A DNA stretch of 64,000 bases, from NCBI GenBank assembly GCA_038136035.1, contig JAYPYV010000011.1, positions 1 through 64,000 on the forward strand, given 5' to 3'. Positions 8,686 to 18,202 of the stretch are shown here, piece after piece; the stretch's first letter is position 1; each line of letters starts with the position of its first letter. This DNA is from UBA9926 sp023261215 (lineage in GTDB: Bacteria > Pseudomonadota > Gammaproteobacteria > Pseudomonadales > Azotimanducaceae). Made by a program: the position numbers and the translations under genes. The notes under the pieces were generated by a model that was given only the letters and a program-made list of their open reading frames with translations, was not told the origin of the DNA and searched no databases.

Positions 8686-9698
8686 ACGCGCCAGAGAAAT
8701 TAACGATTAAAGATTTCAGCACCGACCAAGAGGTGCGTTGGTGCCCTGGTTGTGGGGATTACGCGATCCTCAAGACCGTACAAAAATTGATGCCTGAATT
8801 GGATCAGCCGAAAGAGAATACCGTGTTCGTGTCGGGCATTGGTTGCTCCTCAAGGTTCCCCTATTACATGGAGACCTACGGCTTTCATACGATTCATGGT
8901 CGAGCCCCCTCTATTGCGACGGGCGTGAAGCTCGCGAATCCAGAACTAGACGTCTGGGTGATTACGGGTGACGGCGATGCGCTCAGTATCGGTGGCAACC
9001 ATACGATGCATGCCTTGCGTCGAAATGTGGATTTGCAAATCCTTCTCTTCAATAACCAGATTTATGGATTGACCAAGGGGCAGTATTCACCCACGTCTAA
9101 AGTGGGCACTAAGTCGCCTTCGACACCGGATGGGTCGCTGGATTTACCGTTAAATCCCTGTAGCTTTGCTCTGGGCGCAGGGGCCAAGTTCGTCGCGCGA
9201 AGCATCGATACTGAGGCAAAGCATCTGACCGACGTGCTCAAGCGCGCGCATGCGCATGAAGGGACGTCGTTTGTCGAGATTTATCAGAACTGCCCGGTCT
9301 ATAACGACGGCATATTTGATCTGATTAAAGAGAAGAAAACCGCTGGAGAGACGCGCTTGGTGCTCGAGCATGGACAACCAATGGTCTTTGGTACGGACCA
9401 AGATAAAGGTATCCGCCTGAACACCCAGACGCTGTCGCTTGAAGTTGTCAAGTTGGGCGAAGACGGCGTCACTGAGGCTGACCTCGTTGTGCATGACGAG
9501 CGTAACCGTATGCTGGCTCAGATGTTGACCCAGCTGCGTGCACCCGACTTTCCAGAGCCTGTGGGCGTGATCTACTGTAATCCTGACATGGCTTATGAGC
9601 ACTCGGTGTATCAGCAGATCAAGACAGTTCGTGAGAAGAAAGGGTTGGCAGATTTCTCGAATGCACTGAAATCGGGGCATACCTGGACGGTCAGCTAA
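8682..9698 (+). CDS. korB: 2-oxoacid:ferredoxin oxidoreductase, beta subunit (KorB type)
   Basis: A 338-residue ThDP- and iron-sulfur-binding subunit. Cys21 and Cys24 (WCPGCGD), Cys55 (GIGCSS) and Cys204 (NCPVYNDG) are the expected [4Fe-4S] ligands. GDGD at 96-99 with NN at 124-125 forms the ThDP/Mg site. All look intact. The start overlaps the korA stop, implying translational coupling. A strong terminator follows at 9746. Confidence 0.9.
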   Translation: MNAPEKLTIKDFSTDQEVRWCPGCGDYAILKTVQKLMPELDQPKENTVFVSGIGCSSRFPYYMETYGFHTIHGRAPSIATGVKLANPELDVWVITGDGDALSIGGNHTMHALRRNVDLQILLFNNQIYGLTKGQYSPTSKVGTKSPSTPDGSLDLPLNPCSFALGAGAKFVARSIDTEAKHLTDVLKRAHAHEGTSFVEIYQNCPVYNDGIFDLIKEKKTAGETRLVLEHGQPMVFGTDQDKGIRLNTQTLSLEVVKLGEDGVTEADLVVHDERNRMLAQMLTQLRAPDFPEPVGVIYCNPDMAYEHSVYQQIKTVREKKGLADFSNALKSGHTWTVS

Positions 9699-9745
9699 GG
9701 GCGTCTTGTGACCTAGCGTCCACTTGATACTGGGTGGATGGCTTC

Positions 9746-9774
9746 AAAACCCCGCGCTTGGACGCGGGGTTTTT
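9746..9774 (+). terminator. Rho-independent terminator after korAB
   Basis: A stem AAAACCCCGCG / CGCGGGGTTTT with a six-base loop (CTTGGA), running directly into Ts. The A-run before the stem could make it bidirectional. It ends the korAB unit. Confidence 0.85.
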
Positions 9775-9997
9775 GTTTGAGATCTTCCTTAGGCCCAGCA
9801 ACGGCACCCCCCTCTGTGTCGTGAGATGTCCTGAGCGCTGCGCCGCATTCGCGACGGGCATCCCAGGGCGAAGTGAACCAGCTGCAAAGAGTTCTCCGTC
9901 CCATAGCGCGAGCCTTAGACATCAGCGCACGCCCAAGCTCGATGCTGGTATAGTCAGGAGCAGGATCACGATCAGTTTGTTCAAACGTAGGTAAACC

Positions 9998-11074
9998 ATG
10001 ACCGATTTCAAGCCAGAAGATAACGTAGGAACGATTCCGGTTCAGGACAAGCATCAATTCGACACGGCCCGCTTGGCGGAATTCTTGGGAGATGAAATTC
10101 CAGGGTTTGCAGGTGACTTGCGTGTTGAGGAGTTTGCTGGCGGCCAGAGTAATCCCACCTACCTGCTGACCAGCGGACCGCACAAATATGTGTTGCGACG
10201 AAAGCCACCGGGTGAATTGCTGAAGTCTGCGCATGCGGTGGATCGGGAATACCGAGTCCTCACGGCGCTCGCCGATACGGACGTACCAACGGCAAAAACC
10301 TACGCGCTCTGCACGGACGAGTCCGTTATTGGTAGCTGGTTTTATGTCATGGAATATCTGGATGGCCGGGTGATTTGGGATTCGACCCATGGGCCCTATA
10401 CGGCCGCGGAACGCGGTGCGTTTTGGGATGCTGCGAACCGGGCAGTGGCCAGCTTGCATCGCGTTGACTATAAAGCAGTCGGTCTTGAGGGTTTCGGCAA
10501 AGAAAGCGATTACATCGCGAGACAACTCAGTCGATGGGGTGGTCAGTACCAATACACCAAAACGGTGGATAACCCTTACATGGACCAGTTACTTGAATAC
10601 TTGCCGAACAACATACCCGATGCTGACCAGTGTGCTGTGGTCCATGGCGATCTACAAATTGCAAACATGATGATGCACGCATCAAAGGCCGAGGTGATTG
10701 GTATTCTTGACTGGGAACTTTCGACGCTGGGATGCCCCATTGCAGACTTCGCCTATCTATGCCGTCCTTATCGAGATGCCTTAAGGGGCGTTGATTTAGA
10801 ACCTCTTGGTATCCCATCGGAAGAAGCCTTCGTTGAGGCTTATTGCGAGCGAACAGGGCGATCTGGGATACCCAATTGGGATTACTATCTCGCTTTCAAT
10901 ATGTTCAAAATGGCCGCTATTCTTCAGGGCATTGCCCGTCGGGTTCTTGATGGTACGGCGGCAAGCAGTCATGCCGAAGCGGCTGGCGCAGGCGCGTTCA
11001 ATATGGCGAAACTTGCTTGGGCGCAGATCGATTCAAGTGTCGATCTCTCTGACATCGATGCAGCAAGAGGCTAG
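9998..11074 (+). CDS. APH-type phosphotransferase (ACAD10/11 kinase-like)
   Basis: A 358-residue aminoglycoside-phosphotransferase-fold kinase. The nucleotide-binding N-lobe includes EEFAGGQSNPTY near residues 44-55 and the Lys/Arg-rich LRRKPPG. The catalytic HGD at 216-218 with Asn223, and the metal-binding LDWE at 237-240, are intact. The family includes the kinase domain of ACAD10/11, associated with 4-hydroxyacyl-CoA breakdown. A fatty- or hydroxy-acid role is therefore more likely than drug resistance, but no acyl-CoA dehydrogenase is adjacent. It is convergent with the iminopeptidase gene. Confidence 0.8.
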   Translation: MTDFKPEDNVGTIPVQDKHQFDTARLAEFLGDEIPGFAGDLRVEEFAGGQSNPTYLLTSGPHKYVLRRKPPGELLKSAHAVDREYRVLTALADTDVPTAKTYALCTDESVIGSWFYVMEYLDGRVIWDSTHGPYTAAERGAFWDAANRAVASLHRVDYKAVGLEGFGKESDYIARQLSRWGGQYQYTKTVDNPYMDQLLEYLPNNIPDADQCAVVHGDLQIANMMMHASKAEVIGILDWELSTLGCPIADFAYLCRPYRDALRGVDLEPLGIPSEEAFVEAYCERTGRSGIPNWDYYLAFNMFKMAAILQGIARRVLDGTAASSHAEAAGAGAFNMAKLAWAQIDSSVDLSDIDAARG

Positions 11075-11123
11075 CGACGCTGCCCCGCTCGGAAGACTGG
11101 AGGCCGCCAAGTTGATGTGCGAC

Positions 11124-11999
11124 TTAGTCGGATGATGCGGTGCGCTCGACCGCATTCAGAAACTCAGTAATCTTCTTGCTCAGTCGTTCAGGCTTCTCCT
11201 CCCAGATGGCGTGACTCGCGCCGCGGATCATTTCGAAGTGACCTTGGGGGAATGCCTTGGCGTAGCGGCGTCCGGTGCCTGGTGTGGCTTCATCGTGCTC
11301 ACCACAGACGATGAGTGTCGGTGCATTGACGGCCGCAAAATCGCCCGTCCTATCGTGATCTTTAAGCGTGCCCGTGGCGACAAACTCGCTTGGACCCCAC
11401 ATGTGTTGGTAAATCGCGCCCCCTCGGGGGTTTTTTCTATGCAGCATGGCATCGAGCTTTTCGTCGTTGCGCAGCACGTGTTTTCGATAATACCGTCGCA
11501 TCACGGCCTGGTAGATGGCTGAGTCTGTGGCATCAATCTCGTGACAATAACGAATGACCTTTTGATCGTCTTTACTGAGTTGCTTGATCAGTCGGTTCGC
11601 ATCTCTTTGCCAATCATGGGCTGATAGCATGGGGGATTGAAGGACCAAACTCTTGATTTGCCGTGTGGGATATTTGAGGTAGTACTCGAGCGCAAGCGTC
11701 GCGCCCCAAGAGCCCCCCATGAGATGGAATTGCTCAAGGTCCCAAGCCCGGGTGAGGGCTCTGAGTTCCTTTACGAACGTTGCGATTGTTCGCCGATGGG
11801 CAGGTAAGTCGCCACTTTTACCGGAGCCCATCTGGGTGTACGAATAAACTTGCCGACCCTCGGCCAAATCGAACAGTCTGCTCTTGGGATTGTGCATGCC
11901 GCCTGGCCCACCATGAAGCCAGACTATGGCAGGGCGTTTTGAGCGATGACCCCGAACGGTGTAGTGGGTTCGACCTAATGCGTGCTCGATGAAAGGCAT
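11124..11999 (-). CDS. pip: Proline iminopeptidase-like alpha/beta hydrolase
   Basis: A 291-residue S33-family peptidase. The oxyanion motif HGGPGG is at 29-34, the nucleophile Ser97 in GGSWGA, and the acid and base are Asp236 (GEHDEATP) and His263 (GASHA). There is no signal peptide, so it is cytoplasmic. S33 iminopeptidases release N-terminal proline, although related enzymes act on other amides or esters. It is the last gene of a minus-strand cluster, only 3 nt after the M20D gene, with a ChaC-like cyclotransferase first. Confidence 0.75.
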   Translation of the reverse strand: MPFIEHALGRTHYTVRGHRSKRPAIVWLHGGPGGMHNPKSRLFDLAEGRQVYSYTQMGSGKSGDLPAHRRTIATFVKELRALTRAWDLEQFHLMGGSWGATLALEYYLKYPTRQIKSLVLQSPMLSAHDWQRDANRLIKQLSKDDQKVIRYCHEIDATDSAIYQAVMRRYYRKHVLRNDEKLDAMLHRKNPRGGAIYQHMWGPSEFVATGTLKDHDRTGDFAAVNAPTLIVCGEHDEATPGTGRRYAKAFPQGHFEMIRGASHAIWEEKPERLSKKITEFLNAVERTASSD

Positions 12000-12002
12000 G
12001 CG

Positions 12003-13175
12003 CTATCGTTCGCTTGCAAGCAAGGATTGCGACAGGTGCGCCCAATAGCTGGCGCCAATCGGCAAAATGTCATCGTTAAAGTCATAACCGGGATTGTGGA
12101 TCATGCAGGATCCTTCGCCGCGACCGTTACCAATCCAAATATAACTCCCGGGTTTAGCGAGGAGCATATAGGCAAAATCCTCTGAACCCATCGAGGGTGT
12201 GGGAGATGTGTTGACGTTATTCATACCTACCGTCTCGGCGGCTGCTTGAATCGCGTCGTCCGTTTCGCGCACCGCATTGACGGTTGGAGGATAGCGACGT
12301 TCGTAGGTCACGTTGACGGTTGCGCCAAATGAACCCGCAATCTGCTCGGAGATTTTGGCGATACCATCTTCTAACTGCTGTTGGATTTTGGTTGAGAAGC
12401 AGCGAGTACAGCCTCGGATGACGGCACTGTCTGGAATCACGTTGTAAGCTTCTCCCGCATGGACCTGGGTCACGCTGAGCACGCTGGGTTCAAGCGGATT
12501 GATTTGCCTGGAAACTAGGGTCTGCAGCGCCATCACGATCTGGCTGGCCACGATAATGGGATCAACGGTTTGTTGAGGGATGGCTGCATGCCCCCCTTTG
12601 CCAATCACTTCAATTTCGAAAATGTCGAACGCGGCCATGATCGGACCGTCCTTGATGGCAAAAGCCCCCACAGGAATACCTGGAATGTTGTGCATCCCGT
12701 AGACGCTCTCGACAGGAAATTGCTCAAAAAGACCTGCCTCAACCATGGCCCTTGCGCCACCCTCGTTTTCTTCAGCGGGTTGGAAAATAAAGTGAATCGT
12801 GCCTGAAAAGTCGCCATGGTTAGCCAGATACTCTGCTGCGCCCAATAGCATGATGGTATGCCCATCGTGACCACACGCGTGCATGACGCCCGGTGTTTTT
12901 GATACATGCTCAAATTCGTTGGCTTCGAGAATCGGTAAGGCATCAAGGTCCGCTCGAAGACCGATGGCACGATTGCCACCTCCTCTGGACAATGTGCCAA
13001 CCACGCCGGTTCCGGCGATACCGGTGGTCACCTGAAGTCCAAAGCTCTCGAGTTTGTTTGCAACGAAAGCCGCGGTGCGGTGCTCCTCAAATGCGAGTTC
13101 CGGATGCTGGTGGAGCTCTCGTCGCCACTCGGTGAGCTTGGTGTGTTCCTGAGCAATCTCTGCGATGACGTTCAT
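12003..13175 (-). CDS. M20D amidohydrolase/peptidase (hippurate hydrolase-like)
   Basis: A 390-residue M20 metallopeptidase. The metal ligands and catalytic residues are visible: Cys101 and His103 (ACGHDGH), Glu135-Glu136 (PAEE), His162 (GMHN) and the C-terminal His in HNPGYDFND. The central dimerisation domain spans about residues 185-300. Members cleave N-acyl amino acids or dipeptides; the exact substrate cannot be read. It sits between chaC-like and pip genes, 28 nt downstream of the former. Confidence 0.82.
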   Translation of the reverse strand: MNVIAEIAQEHTKLTEWRRELHQHPELAFEEHRTAAFVANKLESFGLQVTTGIAGTGVVGTLSRGGGNRAIGLRADLDALPILEANEFEHVSKTPGVMHACGHDGHTIMLLGAAEYLANHGDFSGTIHFIFQPAEENEGGARAMVEAGLFEQFPVESVYGMHNIPGIPVGAFAIKDGPIMAAFDIFEIEVIGKGGHAAIPQQTVDPIIVASQIVMALQTLVSRQINPLEPSVLSVTQVHAGEAYNVIPDSAVIRGCTRCFSTKIQQQLEDGIAKISEQIAGSFGATVNVTYERRYPPTVNAVRETDDAIQAAAETVGMNNVNTSPTPSMGSEDFAYMLLAKPGSYIWIGNGRGEGSCMIHNPGYDFNDDILPIGASYWAHLSQSLLASER

Positions 13176-13203
13176 AAGTGAGCCTCAATGCGAAGGCGTT
13201 AGT

Positions 13204-13782
13204 CTAACACCCTTGTGCGTCTGGGCACTGAATCCCAAGCACATTCGCTCGTGCCACGACGGTGTCATCACTCAGCAGGTGCGTCATCAGGTCCGCCAGT
13301 TCTTGATCCACATGGCCAAGGGCCAGGGATTCAGCGAAGAGTTGAAGGACGTAATCCAAGTTGCTGCCGCTTGGCCCCTTGGCATTCATGATCACCGAAG
13401 CTAAATCCTGGATGGGTTGCTGGCCCAGATACCAAGGGTTACAGGGTGGCGCGATGTAAGTCCGCGCGGGCACGATCTCGCTACCAACAGCAACGTCCAC
13501 ATCGATCAAGTGGTAGCCATTTTTTTCACGATGATTGAGGGCAGTGAACACGCGATCAAAGTCGATTTTGGAAACCTCAAACAGTCGGCCGACAACCTGA
13601 TGATCGGGTGCGTGAAGAAGGGTTGCCACAATACCGGGCCGTGCCTCTGTGCCGCGATGATCTGTCGATCGCTGTGCAAGTGCTCTTTGATAGCCGGCTA
13701 GCATGGCGGGTCGGATAGATACGGGAAGGAAATCCTGGCGCCAAAGGATCGAGCCGTAGCCAAAAAGAAACGGGGTTGTCAT
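13204..13782 (-). CDS. ChaC-like gamma-glutamylcyclotransferase
   Basis: A 192-residue ChaC-family protein. The substrate-binding YGSILW loop is at residues 9-14 and the catalytic glutamate is Glu85 (HREKNGY). Family members split glutathione into 5-oxoproline and Cys-Gly in the cytoplasm. First gene of a probable three-gene operon with an M20D peptidase and a proline iminopeptidase, which fits onward hydrolysis of the released dipeptide. It is divergent from the Gfo/Idh gene at 13860. Confidence 0.85.
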   Translation of the reverse strand: MTTPFLFGYGSILWRQDFLPVSIRPAMLAGYQRALAQRSTDHRGTEARPGIVATLLHAPDHQVVGRLFEVSKIDFDRVFTALNHREKNGYHLIDVDVAVGSEIVPARTYIAPPCNPWYLGQQPIQDLASVIMNAKGPSGSNLDYVLQLFAESLALGHVDQELADLMTHLLSDDTVVARANVLGIQCPDAQGC

Positions 13783-13859
13783 GATGGGAGACTAGCACGC
13801 CCAAATGAAGATTCGTTCGGGAATACTTCCGAGGCAGTAGACTCAATAAAGGAAGGGTT

Positions 13860-14954
13860 ATGACAGAAAAGCTTCGCTACGGCATTCTGGGAACGGGGAT
13901 GATGGGGCAAGAACACCTCCGCAATCTGCGCTTGATCCCAGAGATCGAGGTCGTGGCATTCGCAGATACCAACGAACAAATGGCACGGAAGGCCTCGCGA
14001 CTCGTGCCATCGGCAACGCGGGTTAGCGACCTCGATGCGTTATTAAAAGAAGGCCTGGACGCCCTGGTCATCGCCACGCCCAATTACCAGCACGCAGACC
14101 AGTTGCTGGCATTGTCGCGCGAGCCCCAGCTTTCTGTGCTGGTGGAAAAGCCCATTTGCACGGACATGGATCAATTGGCTCGCCTTGAAGAAGCCATGCA
14201 GGGGCGAGCGGCACCCCTTTGGGTAGGGATGGAGTATCGCTTTATGCCGGCGATGCAGGCGTTTTTAGGCAATGTCCCTCGTGTTGGCAAGAAACACATC
14301 CTGAGTATTCGCGAACACCGTTATCCGTTTCTCAAAAAAGTAGATGATTGGAATCGTTTCAATCGATTTTCAGGCGGAACCTTCGTTGAGAAGTGCTGCC
14401 ATTTCTTTGATCTGATGCGCTTGATCTTGGGTCAAGATCCGGTGCGAGTTTATGCCACAGGCGGGCAAGGTTCTAATCACCTTGACGAGACTTACGCTGC
14501 GGGTAAGCCGGACATTTTTGATCACGGTCTGGTCGTCATCGACTTCGCGGAAGGGGCCAAGGCATCGCTTGATCTCTGTATGTTCGCGGAGGGTGCGCGC
14601 TTTGAACAAGATGTCTCGTTAACCGGGAGCGAGGCAAGGCTTGATGTTCATATCCCAGGGCCTCACCCGAAGCAGTCAACGGCGCTTGCCGAGCTCAACG
14701 TGTTTCCAAGGGCGGGCGATGCGGAGACATTAACTATCGATGTGCCCAAAGAGATCCAAGATGCGGGCGCGCACCAAGGCGCCACCTATTATGCGCACCA
14801 AGCGTTTCTAACAGCGATTAAAGATGGCAAACCGCCAGCGGTTGACTTGCGAGACGGCTTGATGGCGGTGCTTATGGGCATGGCGGCGCAAGCCTCGATC
14901 GCCTCGGGGGAAGCGATTGCGGTGGATGCGGGTGCGCTCTCGTTAGGGAGATAA
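13860..14954 (+). CDS. Gfo/Idh/MocA family NAD(P)-dependent oxidoreductase
   Basis: A 364-residue oxidoreductase. The N-terminal Rossmann fold has GILGTGMMG at residues 8-16. The catalytic-region EKP motif is at 96-98 (Lys97), followed by the C-terminal substrate domain. The family oxidises or reduces sugars, inositols and related polyols; the substrate here is unknown. No sugar transporter or kinase is adjacent. It is convergent with the metallophosphoesterase. Confidence 0.85.
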   Translation: MTEKLRYGILGTGMMGQEHLRNLRLIPEIEVVAFADTNEQMARKASRLVPSATRVSDLDALLKEGLDALVIATPNYQHADQLLALSREPQLSVLVEKPICTDMDQLARLEEAMQGRAAPLWVGMEYRFMPAMQAFLGNVPRVGKKHILSIREHRYPFLKKVDDWNRFNRFSGGTFVEKCCHFFDLMRLILGQDPVRVYATGGQGSNHLDETYAAGKPDIFDHGLVVIDFAEGAKASLDLCMFAEGARFEQDVSLTGSEARLDVHIPGPHPKQSTALAELNVFPRAGDAETLTIDVPKEIQDAGAHQGATYYAHQAFLTAIKDGKPPAVDLRDGLMAVLMGMAAQASIASGEAIAVDAGALSLGR

Positions 14955-14984
14955 TCTCGGGCGAGCGAATCAAGCGCTTCGGCT

Positions 14985-15719
14985 TTACGCAGCTTTGGTT
15001 TGGGGGTCTACCAAAAAGCTGGGGTCCCAATCGCCGGAGAAACATTGTGTGTTTTTCCAGGGTCGGAGCAGGGTGTTCAGCGATTTTGCGCCCATGGATC
15101 GAATCCCATCCTTCTTGAACGACAAGACTTCGATTTCACTGCTGAGTGGGTCAAGGGTAAGAAACCCAGGCCAGCGCTCGCCAGCAAGTGTGCCTGCATT
15201 GATGAGCGTCAGTGTTTGAAAGGGAATCACGGTTTGAAAGTGGACGTGGCCATTGATGATCCATTGGTACGCCTGGCTGTCGATAAAACCGTCCAGCGTC
15301 TCAGACCGTTCAGGGGCCATTCGGGGGGTGCCTGGCCAGACTTTGGCGAGATCTTGATCACCCACGCCATGACACAGCAGGAGATCTTGACCTCTGAACG
15401 AGACGGATTGGCTCTTAGGTAAGGCGCGAAAGAAGTCGAGGGTGTTTGACTTCAGATTGTCCCGGCGGTGAGCCTGGGGCACATGGCGGTACTTGTCTGC
15501 TAGAAGCCATCGATCATGATTGCCGGCAACCACCTTCACATCGTATTCGATCAGGAGTTCCACCACACGATCTAAGTTTCCGCGCCCGTCGGCCAAATCA
15601 CCCGTGCATAAGATAGTCGAGACTTCGCTGTCCGCAAGATATCTGAGCGCGGCTTCAAGCCGCACATCTTCAGCATGCACGTCGCCAATCAAGCCGATTG
15701 TCGTGGACTGTTGATCCAT
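14985..15719 (-). CDS. Calcineurin-like metallophosphoesterase
   Basis: A 244-residue protein with all the metal-binding motifs of the family in order: DxH at Asp13/His15, GD with Asp41, GNHD at 66-69, a later histidine in LCHG, and GHVH. It should hydrolyse a phosphate mono- or diester using two metal ions. There is no signal peptide. The substrate is not predictable from sequence. Confidence 0.85.
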   Translation of the reverse strand: MDQQSTTIGLIGDVHAEDVRLEAALRYLADSEVSTILCTGDLADGRGNLDRVVELLIEYDVKVVAGNHDRWLLADKYRHVPQAHRRDNLKSNTLDFFRALPKSQSVSFRGQDLLLCHGVGDQDLAKVWPGTPRMAPERSETLDGFIDSQAYQWIINGHVHFQTVIPFQTLTLINAGTLAGERWPGFLTLDPLSSEIEVLSFKKDGIRSMGAKSLNTLLRPWKNTQCFSGDWDPSFLVDPQTKAA

Positions 15720-15791
15720 CCAAAAAACACTCAGGGTTTAGGGCGTTGTACGTAAGGCCCAGGGCGTTAGTTTGGTGCGGCGGCAGTGGGT

Positions 15792-15812
15792 CCTGGCTCT
15801 AGCAGTGCCAGG
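15792..15812 (-). terminator. Possible weak terminator after the DUF5916 gene
   Basis: CCTGGC and GCCAGG form a perfect 6-bp stem with a 9-nt loop, 3 nt past the DUF5916 stop. There is no U-tract on either strand, so it may instead be an mRNA 3'-end stabilising hairpin. Confidence 0.25.
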
Positions 15813-15814
15813 TC

Positions 15815-18202
15815 TTAGTTACCCATCCGGTACCGAAGTTTAATGACCAGCGAGTCAACCAACGCCTGACGCCAGGCCTCACTGAATTGATCACGGAATC
15901 CGCGTTGAATATTGCTAGGGACGTTCGAGCCACGCGTGTAGACGACGAACAGGTCAGACAGAGGCGCGAGTTCCCAGCGATATCGAGCTTGAAATGACAA
16001 ACGAGAAATCGAAAAATCGCGACGGCTGTCGTCGGCATCCAGTGCGGTCAGTCGTCGACCTTCGTCAACCAACGCAAAACGATCCCGCTCGAAGGCTTTA
16101 ATGCCGACCCATTGCAAACTCAATCTAGCCTGCTGGCGCGCTGAAAAGAAGTAAGACAGCTCGACATTGGGTCGCCAGGTTTCGGCATGATAGCGCGTGA
16201 AGTCGGTTCCCCCTGAGTGCAACAGCCATCCTGTTCGGGTCTCATGACTGATCGAAGCAAAGAGGGAGATCCGATCTGAAGGCTGGTAGGCGAAGCGGCT
16301 GGTATAACCCTGAAGCTGACCCCCCATGTCTTCCTGCTCAAGCTTGACGTCAGCAGTGAGACTGAAGGGTTTTGATTCATCGGTGCTCCAGCGAAGACCC
16401 AGCTGCACGCGATCATCGAGCAAGTACGTGCCGTTCCCGCCACTGTTCTTATCTTCGATGCGCTGCGGAAAGAAATCGAGATCGATTTTGGCCTCTGCAT
16501 TAGAAAGGAACCGCCACTCTCTCGATGCCGAGTAGCCTTCTCGAACCACTTGCCCAGATTGATTCTCGTAGCGTCTTATTCTCAGATTATCGACTCGCTC
16601 TTTCAGACCCGGACGCTGAGCGTCTCGATGATCAAAGCTGTAGCTGAAGCCGATAAAATCGTTTCGTCTCAAAAATCCAAAGTCGTTGACGTCGAGATCC
16701 TCATCGAAGTGATCTACCGTAACTTTGTGTTGCAGGCCGCGCCTTGGACGATAGGTGAAGTCTGCAAAGAAGCCGTCGCCTCGGTCGCCTTCAACATCCG
16801 AATGGAGCGTCTGCACATCGAGCGTGACCCGTCCATTTTGACTCAAGAAATGCGCGTCGATCCCGGCGGTGCGAGCGGTTTCCGTCTCGTGGTCAACTTC
16901 TGTCATCAGAACCCCAACCGCTCGACGACCGCTTCCCTCCGGCTGTTCAAATAAAACCCGGGCGGCTGAGAAATTGCGTCCGCTTTGAGTTACGCGTCGG
17001 GCTTCACCGTTCTCGACGCCCCGAAGTTCAGTGTCGTCCTCAAGCGCTGCCAAAAAGCCGTAGCGAAGAGAACCGCTTTGTCCCGTGACTTTGGCAGCAC
17101 CCAATAGTTCGCTCGGTTGATTGAGTTCCACATCACTGAATTCAATATCCTCCAAGCCAAGGGCGCGAGGTGGAGCACCAATTCGGCGGGTGTTGATGAG
17201 CGTGGTGGGTGAACCGCCACCGCCACCACCTGGGCCCCACCGAGGGTTTGCCCTTGGCGAGGTCGAGAAGATCTCTTGCCCTTCTAAGAAGAAAGGCCGC
17301 TTCTCGGAGTAGAAGGTTTCGTAGCTGGTCAAGTTCACGACGACTTCATCTGATTCAACGTTACCGAAATCCGGCTGAATGGAGCTGGTGACTTGAAATG
17401 CCGTGGTGGGCCGCCAAAAGAAATCAAATCCCGCTTTAGCGCTCGCCTCTCCGCGATATTCGTCAAGTGTGGTTGAAGCGTAGGGGTAGAACGTGAACTG
17501 TTGCTTGGGATTCACCCCCTGGATTTTGACCCGAGGCAGAACCGACAAAAAAGTGCTCTGGGTTCTCGGAAGCGCAGGCGATCCCCAATCCATGCCAGCA
17601 TCTGCGACGGCCCGCTGAAAATAAAGGCCGACGGTGCGGTCGCCCGTACTGCTGTAGGGCAGCGTCATCATGGTCCAAGGTAGGAAGAATTCAGCGGTCC
17701 ATCCTTCGGCATTGATTGAACTCGCCCCTTGCCAAGGGCCATCCCAGCTATTGGAGTACTGCCTCTCCGGCAAGATCGTTCCGTCTTGCAGGGTGCCACC
17801 GAGGTTGATCGCGAACCAATAGGCATACAGGCCTTCGCCAGAGGTATCAATCGAGACCGAAATTCGGTCGCGCTGCAGGAATTCATCGCGGCTACTCAAT
17901 CTTTCAACGAGTTGGCTCTGTGTTTGCTGCATTCGTGCCCCAACGTACATGCCGCGCTCGGTATAAAAGACCAGCATCTCGGTTGATTCCGGCGCAGGTT
18001 CGAGCGTGTCTGGCGAGATGACGCTGAAGTCTTGATAAACTTGGGCGCGCGACCAGATGGATTCGGAGAGTGCGCCATCGATGGTGACCTTGACTTCTTG
18101 ATGGGTTGCTCTAGGCGGCGATGGCCACTCCTCACGGGCGAGCGCCGACGCCCCGGGTAACAGAATGGCAAACAAGAGTAGATAAGCCCAGTCGCGGATC
18201 AT
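15815..18202 (-). CDS. DUF5916 outer-membrane protein with CBM9-like domain
   Basis: A 795-residue exported protein. I chose the ATG at 18202 because a typical signal peptide follows at once (charged start, hydrophobic core, ALA-type cleavage near residue 20) and GAGG lies 10 nt upstream; the frame extends 83 codons further but that part is low-complexity. A carbohydrate-binding-family-9-like beta domain follows (about residues 25-200). The rest is beta-rich with alternating hydrophobic strands and an aromatic-rich C-terminus, as in DUF5916 beta-barrels. Function is unknown; the fold suggests surface binding or uptake of a polymer. Confidence 0.8.
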   Translation of the reverse strand: MIRDWAYLLLFAILLPGASALAREEWPSPPRATHQEVKVTIDGALSESIWSRAQVYQDFSVISPDTLEPAPESTEMLVFYTERGMYVGARMQQTQSQLVERLSSRDEFLQRDRISVSIDTSGEGLYAYWFAINLGGTLQDGTILPERQYSNSWDGPWQGASSINAEGWTAEFFLPWTMMTLPYSSTGDRTVGLYFQRAVADAGMDWGSPALPRTQSTFLSVLPRVKIQGVNPKQQFTFYPYASTTLDEYRGEASAKAGFDFFWRPTTAFQVTSSIQPDFGNVESDEVVVNLTSYETFYSEKRPFFLEGQEIFSTSPRANPRWGPGGGGGGSPTTLINTRRIGAPPRALGLEDIEFSDVELNQPSELLGAAKVTGQSGSLRYGFLAALEDDTELRGVENGEARRVTQSGRNFSAARVLFEQPEGSGRRAVGVLMTEVDHETETARTAGIDAHFLSQNGRVTLDVQTLHSDVEGDRGDGFFADFTYRPRRGLQHKVTVDHFDEDLDVNDFGFLRRNDFIGFSYSFDHRDAQRPGLKERVDNLRIRRYENQSGQVVREGYSASREWRFLSNAEAKIDLDFFPQRIEDKNSGGNGTYLLDDRVQLGLRWSTDESKPFSLTADVKLEQEDMGGQLQGYTSRFAYQPSDRISLFASISHETRTGWLLHSGGTDFTRYHAETWRPNVELSYFFSARQQARLSLQWVGIKAFERDRFALVDEGRRLTALDADDSRRDFSISRLSFQARYRWELAPLSDLFVVYTRGSNVPSNIQRGFRDQFSEAWRQALVDSLVIKLRYRMGN

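Noticed and set aside
9713..10552. 279-codon frame on the minus strand over the APH-type kinase gene
   Set aside because: It is antisense to a well-supported gene, runs through the korB terminator and has no recognisable domain.
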